Positions 16,401-24,053 of a stretch of DNA of 64,000 nucleotides are shown here, piece after piece (position 1 is the first letter of the stretch; every line of letters begins with the position of its first letter). Both the position numbers and the translations under genes were made by a program. The DNA is taken from the NCBI GenBank assembly GCA_963661945.1, contig CAVLDP010000001.1:1-64000 (forward strand). Reading direction: 5' to 3'. The DNA comes from CAVLDP01 sp963661945 (GTDB lineage: Bacteria > Bacillota > Clostridia > Lachnospirales > Lachnospiraceae). The notes beneath the pieces are model-generated. The model made no database searches and had not been told where the DNA came from. It saw only the letters and a program-made list of their open reading frames with translations.

Positions 16401-17038
16401 TGACCTATTATGCAAGAGAATATTTCCTCGAAAGATCAGATGTGCCGGTATTAATCTTCCCGATGATTGAGAAATATTACTCCATGGATATGGCCCTTAA
16501 TGATTCCTGCAAGATTGGTCTTATGAAGTATTTATCCTCCCTAACAGGCCTTAATGAGAGAAGAGAGCATATCCTTGATTGTATAGTTCAGGAATATATC
16601 CGCAAGAATATTTATTTTGCTTTCTATAAGAATCTCCCTGAATCACTTCAAGTGAAGTATCATCTCTATGACAAGACATTTGTAGAATTTCATTATAAGG
16701 AGAATCAATCTCTTCGCATTTCATATCAGAATTCCTTTGGAGTGCAGCATGAGGATGAGATGATTGAGATGTATCCGGGGCTTTATGTGAAGCAGTTTGT
16801 ACTTTTCTTTGGAGATGTCATATCTTATGCCGTTTGGGGTGAGGAGCAGGAAGAGATTCTGCTTAGAGATAAGCTTACCTTCGAACAGATGGAAGAGGAA
16901 AATACAGAAGGAAGATATGCATTTTTGAATCGAATGCAAAGTGCATATGTATACGATGATGAAGTGACATTGATTCGGGAGATGAAGCGCTATCAAGGAC
17001 TTCATGAGGTGACAAATAATTTATTTACTGTGATATAG
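13466..17038 (+). CDS. Very large DUF5717-like protein
   Basis: The protein has 1190 residues from GTG 13466, chosen because AGAGGGGCGGA sits just upstream; an in-frame TTG at 13430 lies within the untranslated leader and has no ribosome site. From memory it fits DUF5717 of Lachnospiraceae. Residues about 20-115 look like a beta-sandwich, as do about 213-300 (rich in alternating hydrophobics, with a BACON/Ig-like rhythm). The remaining 850 residues are mostly helices rich in Tyr, Leu and acidic residues, resembling long solenoid repeats. No signal peptide, membrane segment or catalytic motif is visible. It heads a compact run with an Hsp70-like protein, a TPR protein and a membrane coiled-coil protein. 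A scaffold role is an inference. Confidence 0.75.
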   Translation: MRKRIWRMSEDRFDSDIPKLELSTDHVEMTGYEGQVTEGSFVIRSTNGISARGLVYSSNPYVLVTTPQFEGIENRIHFRTVDVNLLEGDLLEGAFTLACNQSELTLPFTIRYVRRNLMTSVGEITSLQEFADFAKEHWVEALQIFYTEPFSKLIARESSRIRLLYQAYLLGQHNQKNFEEFLVSCNMKERMTFDLQEKTYEFYSLSENQKEYIELSRNTWGYMEIDISSDSDFVTVEKNHINSDFFLGSTASFSFYVHKNLMHAGINKAKITFDSLTTHREILVIASPSAKEDESYQIGLKHKRRICDFTRIYLEYRLGRMSTDDWCKSTLEILDELDEDYELSLRTGDEFQVIPKNISYQLMRAHALIANKERQEALWIISDLKRDIEDKKSREWAYLLYLCTLIEKEENYVDRLTSEIEKIFKERPEDPYIFFFLLFLRKEYLDHSHLKLQAIKQWVLSDYPSPYFYLEALSIYKTEPYLLTELDDFSYRILTFAISHHALTNDLASQVARALEGCRSFESKFYKLAARIYDETHVEELKHSIIAYLLRFQCVGENYLPWYQLAISEKLHLTGLYEAYIMSLPKDYAEPLPDLVTMYFRYDTNMDSQYKAFIYSNIIGHRTEDPSTYQAYLRRIEDFALEELKLNHIDDNLAAIYQNLLNHGLVNEDIAEMMSKLLFMHKIVCLDERFAEVLFLEEYRSDPLYATLVNHQVQFPILTDQCVILLQMSDGTLCYEPSLYYVEQMIQYEHFYEDVRKYASNNLDYIIHDFSNRMKEGEFYREDMSYIENFLNSDELSLSYKASLYPQIITFLKGHSREDIIEKHMLLHKPYAYLDYRLMSYMIEIAINNGFYDEAYSLVIRYNCFHVDNAVLLKLCNYIILYKDFSSDDFLIGLCGRLLEADVYSEQTIGYLNRYYAGATELMYKVWVLARRNHIKSEKLSERTLVQMLYTEHISMTSGDVFEAYMEHNPNKMVVEAYLTYYAREYFLERSDVPVLIFPMIEKYYSMDMALNDSCKIGLMKYLSSLTGLNERREHILDCIVQEYIRKNIYFAFYKNLPESLQVKYHLYDKTFVEFHYKENQSLRISYQNSFGVQHEDEMIEMYPGLYVKQFVLFFGDVISYAVWGEEQEEILLRDKLTFEQMEEENTEGRYAFLNRMQSAYVYDDEVTLIREMKRYQGLHEVTNNLFTVI

Positions 17039-17048
17039 AGTGATAGGT

Positions 17049-18278
17049 ATGGAACACGGAATCTATTTTGGCCTGGATATCTGTAGCGATTATACTATGG
17101 TCAGTTTCTATCAACTGAATATGGATGAGCCGACAACACTTAGTACCGTAGTCGGGAGTGAGGCATATCAGATTCCTACCTTTGTTGCCAAGAAGAAGGG
17201 GATTGGTCAATGGTTCTTTGGCAAGGAAGCAAAGAATCAGGTGATGCTGGAGCAGGCAATCGGAGTTGACGAGCTTTATGAGAGAGCTGTCAATGATGAA
17301 ATGGTAAATGTTGAGACGGATGTGATAAGTGCAAGAGAGCTCTTAGCTTTATTTATCAAGCGACTGGTTGGTACTCCTGGCAGAATTGATGTCTCCAAGA
17401 ACTTGTGCAAGCTTGTAATTACGGTAGAAGAGCTGTCTATGCAGGTAGTTTCTCTGTTCCAGTATGTGGCAGAGAAGCTATCTGTTCCTCAGGATAAGCT
17501 TGTTATCATTGATCACAAGGAAAGTTTCTATTATTACGCGCTCAGTCAGGAACCGAGGCTCTTCCTCCAGGATGTGATGCTATATCATTATGAGGGTGAG
17601 GATCTTCATTTCTACCAGCTTCATCGAAATACGAATACGAGGCCGCAGGTTGTTACCTTCAGAGAAGGCGTCTATGACATGACAGGGCGAGACAAGGACC
17701 AGGATTTTCGGACGATTGTAAGACAGGATTTTGCAGGACAAGCTATATCTGCAGTTTATCTATCTGGAAGCGGATTTGATGGAGACTGGATGAAGCTTTC
17801 TCTGCAGGAGATTTGTAAGGGAAGGCGGGCCTTTCTTGGCAAGAATCTCTATACCAAGGGAGCCTGTTATGCGGGTGCTGTTAAGGATAATGCCGTTGAC
17901 TGGCCTTTTATCTATATGGGAGATAATGAGTTGAAATTAAACCTCTCCCTCAAGGTCTCTATTGGTAATGACTTAGCCTTTGAAACACTGCTTAGTGCAG
18001 GAGATTGCTGGTATGATTCGTATGGCGAATGCGAAGTGATACTAGATGGAAGCCCAGAGGTTGAATGTTGGATTCAGAAGCCGGATAGCAGAGAGGCCAG
18101 AATTCAACTGCTTGAACTTACAGATCTGCCAGAGAGAGAGAGCAGAACAACAAGGCTTCGTATTTCTGCAAAACCTACATCAGATTCCTGCGTGGATATT
18201 ACAATTCGAGATTTGGGCTTTGGAGAGATTGTTCCAGCCACGAATCAAATATGGAACCATACGATAGAATTATCATAG
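17049..18278 (+). CDS. DUF5716-like protein with divergent Hsp70/actin fold
   Basis: The 409-residue protein starts at ATG 17049, giving the conserved-looking opening MEHGIYFGLDI; an in-frame GTG lies 9 bases earlier. FGLDICSDYTMVSFY (residues 6-20) resembles the phosphate-1 loop of the Hsp70/actin ATPases but lacks its Gly-Thr-Thr. YLSGSGFDGDW near residue 240 resembles the adenosine loop. The last 120 residues, with SIGNDLAFETLLSAG and then LELTDLPERESRTTRLRIS, follow the order of the DnaK substrate-binding beta domain. It seems to be a shortened chaperone-like protein without the helical lid. It lies 10 bases after the DUF5717 gene. Whether it still hydrolyses ATP cannot be judged by eye. 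Confidence 0.7.
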   Translation: MEHGIYFGLDICSDYTMVSFYQLNMDEPTTLSTVVGSEAYQIPTFVAKKKGIGQWFFGKEAKNQVMLEQAIGVDELYERAVNDEMVNVETDVISARELLALFIKRLVGTPGRIDVSKNLCKLVITVEELSMQVVSLFQYVAEKLSVPQDKLVIIDHKESFYYYALSQEPRLFLQDVMLYHYEGEDLHFYQLHRNTNTRPQVVTFREGVYDMTGRDKDQDFRTIVRQDFAGQAISAVYLSGSGFDGDWMKLSLQEICKGRRAFLGKNLYTKGACYAGAVKDNAVDWPFIYMGDNELKLNLSLKVSIGNDLAFETLLSAGDCWYDSYGECEVILDGSPEVECWIQKPDSREARIQLLELTDLPERESRTTRLRISAKPTSDSCVDITIRDLGFGEIVPATNQIWNHTIELS

Positions 18279-18286
18279 GAGAGACT

Positions 18287-19117
18287 ATGGGCGAATTAAT
18301 TCTTTGCCGACAACCGATTGCGGCAACTCCATATTATATTGAAGAGAAGACGTTAAATATCTATTCTTTAGAGGAGTTGTCCTATTATATTTATCATAAT
18401 GTCTATCTGATTAATCATGATTTTATGAATGTAGATCTATGTAATTTCATAGGCCGAGAGCTTGGAATGAAGGAATTTCAGTCTGAGCTTCTTGATATGG
18501 TTGAGAAGAATCGGCCGCTTCATGAATTTGTGGAACAGATTTTATTACATTCAGGCTATTTGACTGCATCCGAAATTAAGGAAACAATTAAAATTATTGC
18601 AACATTTGAGAATAAATCAGAGAGTGAATGCAAGAAGATGCGTGCAGATCGCCTGATGGAACAGGGACGTTTTGTGGATGCAATCTATGAGTATGAGAAT
18701 ATTCTAGAGAAGGAGACGGATTCCACTATTAATAGTCAACTGCTGGGAGATATTTGGCATAATCTCTCAACTGCCTATGCCAGACTTTTCTTCTTCACGG
18801 AAGCAGCAGAGGGTTACCGGAGAGCTTATGAACTGAATCACAAGGTTGTTTCGCTAAAGGGCATGCTACTTGCATTTCGCTGCAATCATAATGAGGCAGG
18901 ATATGAAGAGGCGGTGAAGAGATATTATGTAACGCCGGATGCTTTGAAACAGATAGACCATCTTATTATGGAGATGCAAAATACAGATGAAATCAAATCC
19001 TTTGATCATAAATTGGACGAATTATACAATTCCTATGCAAAGGATGAGCTTATGAACACGATAGAAACAACAATGGATAGCTGGAAGAGCGATTACGCAT
19101 TATATTGTAGGATATAG
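18287..19117 (+). CDS. TPR-repeat protein of the DUF5716/5717 cluster
   Basis: The 276-residue protein starts at ATG 18287, eight bases after the DUF5716 stop; TAGGAGAG at that junction is its ribosome site. A start at 18251 would overlap the previous gene and has no such site. The N-terminus MGELILCRQPIAATPYYIEE is followed by a helical region. Residues about 120-195 show TPR-like helix pairs (LMEQGRFVDAIYEYENIL; LSTAYARLFFFTEAAEGYRRAY). No signal peptide or membrane segment is seen. TPR proteins often bind the tails of Hsp70 partners, which fits its place after the Hsp70-like gene, but this is inference. Confidence 0.7.
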   Translation: MGELILCRQPIAATPYYIEEKTLNIYSLEELSYYIYHNVYLINHDFMNVDLCNFIGRELGMKEFQSELLDMVEKNRPLHEFVEQILLHSGYLTASEIKETIKIIATFENKSESECKKMRADRLMEQGRFVDAIYEYENILEKETDSTINSQLLGDIWHNLSTAYARLFFFTEAAEGYRRAYELNHKVVSLKGMLLAFRCNHNEAGYEEAVKRYYVTPDALKQIDHLIMEMQNTDEIKSFDHKLDELYNSYAKDELMNTIETTMDSWKSDYALYCRI

Positions 19118-19123
19118 AAGCAT

Positions 19124-20317
19124 ATGATTCATTTCTTCAAGAAAAAACAGAATAAAGAGGCAGAGCTTGATGCAGTTTTTGCCAAGGTGACAGAAGAACT
19201 TCGCTCTATTGATGATTGGGATGATCCAAAGAAGTTAGAGCATTATATTCTGGATTCCTGCGAACAAATTATAGCTACGACCAAGGAAATTGAGGGGGAG
19301 AAGAAGGAATACCGAAGGGTTACCTCCTATCTGAATGATGTAACCAGACTCGAAGAGCTACCGGATCAGGATAAGGCCAGGCTTCGCGAGGTTGCCAATA
19401 ATGTTGTGGAGCTATCTATGGCTCAGCGTCAATATGAGAATGCTGCTCCGAAGATATCAGATAGTCAGTATGACCTGATGGAAGAGAATGCAGATGTGCT
19501 CCCTGAGACGATTGAACGCATGATGGAGAATGAGAGGTATCAGGACACAATCAAGAAAAATATGCGTTTCCTCGAGGGTGAGAAATCCAGATATGAGATG
19601 GATCGTGAAGACGAAATGCATACGATGAAGGTTATGCGACTTCTGTCTATTCTTCTTATTATTTCATTTGCATCAGTATTGGTACTTATTTTTCTACTGC
19701 AATATACGCTTTCGACAGATATTTCCTGGTATTTGTTATTTACGGTTCTATTTACAGCCTGCCTGGGTGTCTTTATATTTCTTCGATTCTCACAGGCTAA
19801 GCGAGATAGCAAAAAGTCCTTGCGCAAGTTAAATCAGTCGATTAGTATGTTGAATAGTGTTCGTATTCGTTATGTGAATATCACAAATGCAATCGAATAT
19901 GTTTGTGACAAATATCAGGTTCGCAGCGCCTCAGAGCTTAAGTATCTGTGGAATCAATATTTGGTGGTGGCTAAAGAGAGAGAACAGTACCGAAACAATA
20001 ACAGTGATTTGGAATATTTCCTGATGCGCTATGACAGGGAACTTCAGTCTCTTAATCTCTATGATCCTGTGATGTGGCAGAATAAAGCCAGAGCTATCGT
20101 CGATAAGAATGAGATGGTAGAGGTAAAGCACGAATTAATCCAGCGGCGACAAGGAATTCGAAAGAGAATTCAGGACAATACTGTGATTGTAAAGAGCGAA
20201 CGAGATGAGATTGACAAACTGATGCGGGAGCATAATTATTATGTGCCTGAGATTATGGAGATTATTCAATCCGTTGATAAATTATGTGGCTTAGATCAGA
20301 AGTCTAAGCGTAGATAA
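19124..20317 (+). CDS. Membrane-anchored coiled-coil protein of the DUF5716/5717 cluster
   Basis: The 397-residue protein has long charged helices on both sides of a hydrophobic hairpin: two membrane segments at about 169-192 and 197-220. The N-terminal 165 residues and C-terminal 170 residues are heptad-rich, with many Glu, Lys and Arg, and probably both face the cytoplasm. I do not recognise the family. It starts six bases after the TPR gene, and its stop lies inside the gltX ribosome site. It would be the membrane anchor of whatever complex the four proteins form. Confidence 0.65.
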   Translation: MIHFFKKKQNKEAELDAVFAKVTEELRSIDDWDDPKKLEHYILDSCEQIIATTKEIEGEKKEYRRVTSYLNDVTRLEELPDQDKARLREVANNVVELSMAQRQYENAAPKISDSQYDLMEENADVLPETIERMMENERYQDTIKKNMRFLEGEKSRYEMDREDEMHTMKVMRLLSILLIISFASVLVLIFLLQYTLSTDISWYLLFTVLFTACLGVFIFLRFSQAKRDSKKSLRKLNQSISMLNSVRIRYVNITNAIEYVCDKYQVRSASELKYLWNQYLVVAKEREQYRNNNSDLEYFLMRYDRELQSLNLYDPVMWQNKARAIVDKNEMVEVKHELIQRRQGIRKRIQDNTVIVKSERDEIDKLMREHNYYVPEIMEIIQSVDKLCGLDQKSKRR

Positions 20318-20329
20318 GGAGTTAGTATT

Positions 20330-21787
20330 ATGAGTAAAGTTAGAACAAGATTTGCACCAAGCCCAACCGGTAGAATGCACGTGGGCAACCTTCGTACAGC
20401 ACTATATGCCTATCTAATTGCTAAGCATGAGGGCGGAGATTTCATCCTTCGTATTGAAGATACGGATCAGGAGAGATATGTTGAAGGAGCGGTAGATATC
20501 ATTTATCGTACTCTGCAGAATACAGGCTTGATTCATGATGAAGGTCCGGATCTTGATGGCGGAGTTGGACCATATGTACAGAGTGAGAGACAGGAACAGG
20601 GAATCTATCTTAAGTATGCCAAGGAATTGATTGAGAAGGGAGAGGCTTACTATTGCTTCTGTACACCAGAAAGACTGGAGTCTCTGAAGCAGAATCTGGA
20701 TGGTAAGGAAATCTCAATCTATGATAAGCATTGCCTTGGATTATCTAAGGAGGAGATTCAGGCTAACCTTGATGCAGGTATCCCATATGTAATCCGCCAG
20801 AATAATCCAAGAACAGGTACGACTACCTTCCATGATGAAATCTATGGCGATATTACTGTGAATAATGAAGAGCTCGATGACATGATTCTGATCAAGTCTG
20901 ATGGATATCCTACCTACAATTTCGCGAATGTAGTAGATGATCACCTGATGGGAATTACACATGTGGTTCGTGGAAATGAATATTTGTCATCTTCTCCTAA
21001 GTACAATCGTCTATATGAAGCGTTTGGCTGGGAAGTACCTGTTTATATTCATTGTCCACTGATCACCAATGAAGAGCATCAGAAGTTATCTAAGAGATCA
21101 GGACACTCATCTTATGAGGATTTGGTAGAGCAGGGCTTCCTCACAGAAGCTATCGTGAATTTTGTGGCCCTTCTGGGATGGAGTCCAGAAGAAAATCGTG
21201 AGCTTTATAGCTTAGATGAACTTGTGAAGGCCTTTGATTATCGCAGAATCAACAAGGCGCCTGCAGTCTTCGATGTAAATAAGCTTCGCTGGATGAATGG
21301 AGAATATATCCATGCTATGGACAGTGAATTATTTGAGGAAATGGCAGAGCCATATATTCGTGAGGTTGTATCTTGCGACCTTGACAGTAAGAAGATTGCT
21401 GCAATGGTTCAGTCCAGAATCGAGACATTTTTGGATATTCGTGATCATATTGATTTCCTGGAGCAGGTTCCAGAATACTCTATTGAGATGTATTCACATA
21501 AGAAGATGAAGACTTCTCCTGAGTCGTCTCTAGCTCTTCTTAAGGAAGTGCTACCTCTTCTTGAATCCATGGATGATTATTCTAATGATGCCTTGTTTGG
21601 GGCACTCAAAGCATTTGCAGAAGAGCATGAATATAAGACAGGCTATGTAATGTGGCCAATTCGTACCGCTGTATCTGGAAAGCAGATGACTCCAGGTGGC
21701 GCAACAGAGCTTATGGAGGTTCTTGGTAAGGAGGAATCCATAAAGCGTATTAATGAAGCGATTATAAAGCTTACAAAAGAAGCTTGA
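20330..21787 (+). CDS. gltX: Glutamate--tRNA ligase
   Basis: The 485-residue class I enzyme charges tRNA-Glu. FAPSPTGRMHVGN ends in the HIGH-type motif (residues 17-20), and KLSKRSGH is the KMSKS-type loop. The helical anticodon-binding domain is complete to residue 485. AAGGAG (20316-20321) overlaps the stop of the preceding coiled-coil gene, so translation of the two is likely linked. With glnS also present, this enzyme need not mischarge tRNA-Gln, though discrimination cannot be read by eye. Confidence 0.95.
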   Translation: MSKVRTRFAPSPTGRMHVGNLRTALYAYLIAKHEGGDFILRIEDTDQERYVEGAVDIIYRTLQNTGLIHDEGPDLDGGVGPYVQSERQEQGIYLKYAKELIEKGEAYYCFCTPERLESLKQNLDGKEISIYDKHCLGLSKEEIQANLDAGIPYVIRQNNPRTGTTTFHDEIYGDITVNNEELDDMILIKSDGYPTYNFANVVDDHLMGITHVVRGNEYLSSSPKYNRLYEAFGWEVPVYIHCPLITNEEHQKLSKRSGHSSYEDLVEQGFLTEAIVNFVALLGWSPEENRELYSLDELVKAFDYRRINKAPAVFDVNKLRWMNGEYIHAMDSELFEEMAEPYIREVVSCDLDSKKIAAMVQSRIETFLDIRDHIDFLEQVPEYSIEMYSHKKMKTSPESSLALLKEVLPLLESMDDYSNDALFGALKAFAEEHEYKTGYVMWPIRTAVSGKQMTPGGATELMEVLGKEESIKRINEAIIKLTKEA

Positions 21788-21828
21788 GGAATAGAAATCA
21801 ACTAGATAAGAGACAGGAAGGAGGGTCT

Positions 21829-23646
21829 ATGTTAGACCAAGTGCAAGAGTCCTGCGTACATTTTGGCGCGGGACCCTGTCTCGTTGTTGCAGGACCTGGT
21901 TCAGGTAAGACGACAGTGCTTACGAATCGGGTTCTAAATCTTATTACAGAATATGGTATTCCACCGGAGCATATTCTGGTCATTACATTTACCAAGGATG
22001 CGGCAAAAGAAATGAAGAAGCGATTTATGTTTCTTTGCAAGAATTCTTATCAAGCGGTTGTCTTTGGTACTTTTCACAGTATTTTCTATCAGATTCTACG
22101 ACAGACCTATCATTTATCAGAGGACAATATACTCACAGGTTCCAGAAAATTATCCATCCTAAGACGAGTTCTCGAAGAGGAGAAGCTTCTTTCTAATCTG
22201 GATAAGGATGCAATTCTTGAACTGGATAAAGGGATTAGCTACGTTACGAATATGCTTCTTGATCCTAATGGATTTGATGGAACAAGTCTAACACCCGCAG
22301 ATTTTTCTAAGATATATCACCGATTTGATGAAGAAAAGAGAAGACGAAATCTCTATGATTTTGACGATATGCTTGTCAGAACGAGGGAATTATTTGAGTC
22401 AAATCCTAAGGCGCTTGCCTTTTGGCAGGACCGCTTTCCTTATGTATTAGTGGATGAGATGCAGGATATGAATGAATTGCAGTTTTCTGTCCTCCGATAT
22501 CTTACAGAGAAGCATCGTAATATATTTGCGGTGGGGGATGATGACCAATCGATTTATGGCTTTCGAGGTTCGGATCCTTCGATTATGCTTCATTTTCCAG
22601 AAATATATGAAGATGTAACCAGGTATTATCTATCTACGAATTATCGGTCTAATCAGGAGATTGTTGCTGCAGCGGCAAATTTGATATCACATAATAAGAA
22701 TCGCTTCGCTAAGGATATTCAGGCAAATTCCAAGGAAGAAGGTAAGGTACGTTTTCATTCCTGTGAGAGTCCGCTAGAGGAAGCTTCATACATTAGAGAG
22801 GCCATCGAGAAGCAGCTCAGCGAGAATTCAAATGCAAGTATCGCAGTTTTATTTCGTACACATAGTCAGAGTGTTCAACTGATTGGAGCTCTAGCTGAGA
22901 AGAATATTAGTTTCTCCATGAAGGAGGGAATGCCGACTATTTATTCGCATTTTATTATGGAGGATATTATTTCCTATCTTAAGATTGCGATTGGAATAGG
23001 TGAGAGATCTGATTTTCTTAAGATACTAAATCGCCCCAATCGGCATTTGGGGAGAGATGCAATCCAGGAGAATCCAACCTTTGAGAACTGGAAGGAATAT
23101 TACAGGGGATTTCCGGATGAATATGAGGTTGTGTCTCAATTTGAGAGGTCTGCTCAGATGATGGGGCGCCTGTCACCAGTTGCGGCAATTCATTTTCTGA
23201 TACATGGAGTTGGATATGAGGATTTTCTGAAGGGGTATTGCCGCGAGAGGAATATGAATTATGAGGAGCTTAGGAATATTCTTGCGACATGTCTTGAACT
23301 TTCGAGGGATTTTGCCAGGATTAAGGACTTTATTCGCGCGGTAGAGGAGGCGGCATCTCTACCAAAAAAAGAGACAGACGGCACAGAACAGGTATCCTTA
23401 TATACCTATCACGGCTCCAAAGGACTTGAGTTCGATACGGTCTATCTCTTAGATGTAAATGAAGGTATTACGCCTTCAAAAAGGGCTGAAACGGAAGAAG
23501 AACTTGAGGAAGAAAGACGTATGTTCTACGTAGCAATGACCAGGGCCAAGAGGCAACTGGTGCTTCTTTCTATCAAGCATAGATATAATGATGAATTATA
23601 TCCGTCTCGTTATTTGGAAGAATTATCTTCGAGTGCTTCATCCTGA
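21829..23646 (+). CDS. UvrD/Rep-family DNA helicase
   Basis: The 605-residue superfamily 1A helicase starts at ATG 21829, with AAGGAGGG before it; an in-frame TTG at 21784 overlaps gltX and has no ribosome site. The motifs appear in order: Walker A AGPGSGKTT (21-29), VLVDEMQDMN (Walker B), GDDDQSIYGFRG, STNYRS, YHGSKGLEFDTVYL and YVAMTRAK. It is shorter than PcrA/UvrD (about 720-750), because the C-terminal region after the last motif is only some 25 residues. It may act in repair or replication restart. Its last 37 bases overlap the end of the leftward DUF1292 gene. Confidence 0.88.
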   Translation: MLDQVQESCVHFGAGPCLVVAGPGSGKTTVLTNRVLNLITEYGIPPEHILVITFTKDAAKEMKKRFMFLCKNSYQAVVFGTFHSIFYQILRQTYHLSEDNILTGSRKLSILRRVLEEEKLLSNLDKDAILELDKGISYVTNMLLDPNGFDGTSLTPADFSKIYHRFDEEKRRRNLYDFDDMLVRTRELFESNPKALAFWQDRFPYVLVDEMQDMNELQFSVLRYLTEKHRNIFAVGDDDQSIYGFRGSDPSIMLHFPEIYEDVTRYYLSTNYRSNQEIVAAAANLISHNKNRFAKDIQANSKEEGKVRFHSCESPLEEASYIREAIEKQLSENSNASIAVLFRTHSQSVQLIGALAEKNISFSMKEGMPTIYSHFIMEDIISYLKIAIGIGERSDFLKILNRPNRHLGRDAIQENPTFENWKEYYRGFPDEYEVVSQFERSAQMMGRLSPVAAIHFLIHGVGYEDFLKGYCRERNMNYEELRNILATCLELSRDFARIKDFIRAVEEAASLPKKETDGTEQVSLYTYHGSKGLEFDTVYLLDVNEGITPSKRAETEEELEEERRMFYVAMTRAKRQLVLLSIKHRYNDELYPSRYLEELSSSASS

Positions 23647-23939
23647 ATCTTGTCAAAGGCAGCAGCTACGATTTCGTATTCTTCGTCGGATTGGATGTTA
23701 TCAAGAAATGGTGTGCCATTCTCATCCTCTTCATAGCGATAGATGAAGACCTGCTCTTCATTGAGTGGTGTTCCATGCTCATCAACAGGAAGAAGTACGA
23801 TATAATCTCGATCACCAGCTTCGAAGATGGTTAGGATTTCGCAGTCCATCTCTTCGCCATTATCTAATTCTACAGTAACCATGACATCTCTGTCTTCTTC
23901 ATCTACTGGAAATACTTCGTCTTTGTTTTCGTTTGCCAT
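23610..23939 (-). CDS. DUF1292-family acidic protein
   Basis: The 109-residue protein is very acidic and beta-rich. VTVELDNGEEMDCEILTIFE and DYIVLLPVDE are the conserved core of DUF1292, a short family common in Firmicutes (often near mltG, ruvX or ribosome-related genes) with no fixed function. The minus-strand promoter is clear. The end of the gene overlaps the end of the UvrD-like helicase by 37 bases, tail to tail. Confidence 0.85.
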   Translation of the reverse strand: MANENKDEVFPVDEEDRDVMVTVELDNGEEMDCEILTIFEAGDRDYIVLLPVDEHGTPLNEEQVFIYRYEEDENGTPFLDNIQSDEEYEIVAAAFDKIQDEALEDNSSK

Positions 23940-23971
23940 AGGAATTCCTCATTTCTATATAATAATTAGAA

Positions 23972-24000
23972 ATTATAAGGGATATATATAGGATTTTCAA
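23972..24000 (-). promoter_or_regulatory. Leftward sigma-A promoter of the DUF1292 gene
   Basis: On the minus strand TTGAAA (23995-24000) and TATAAT (23972-23977) are separated by 17 bases. The minus-35 element overlaps the minus-35 region of the rightward promoter and is part of the small palindrome TTTTCAATGAAAA (23994-24006). Confidence 0.75.
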
Positions 24001-24022
24001 TGAAAAGTAGAAATGCTATAAT
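23994..24022 (+). promoter_or_regulatory. Rightward promoter of the GH13-like gene
   Basis: TTTTCA (23994-23999) stands 17 bases before TATAAT (24017-24022), which has an extended TGC in front. The start point would be about 25 bases before the ATG at 24054. It shares its minus-35 region with the DUF1292 promoter on the other strand. Confidence 0.65.
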
Positions 24023-24053
24023 CTAAGACAAGTGTGCTACGGGGGACTTATGC

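Noticed and set aside
21784..21828. Longer start of the UvrD-like helicase at TTG 21784
   Set aside because: It overlaps the end of gltX, has no ribosome site and adds 15 residues unlike the family; ATG 21829 has AAGGAGGG.
23955..23972. CodY-like site before the DUF1292 gene
   Set aside because: The best alignment has five mismatches out of 15, expected by chance in AT-rich DNA.
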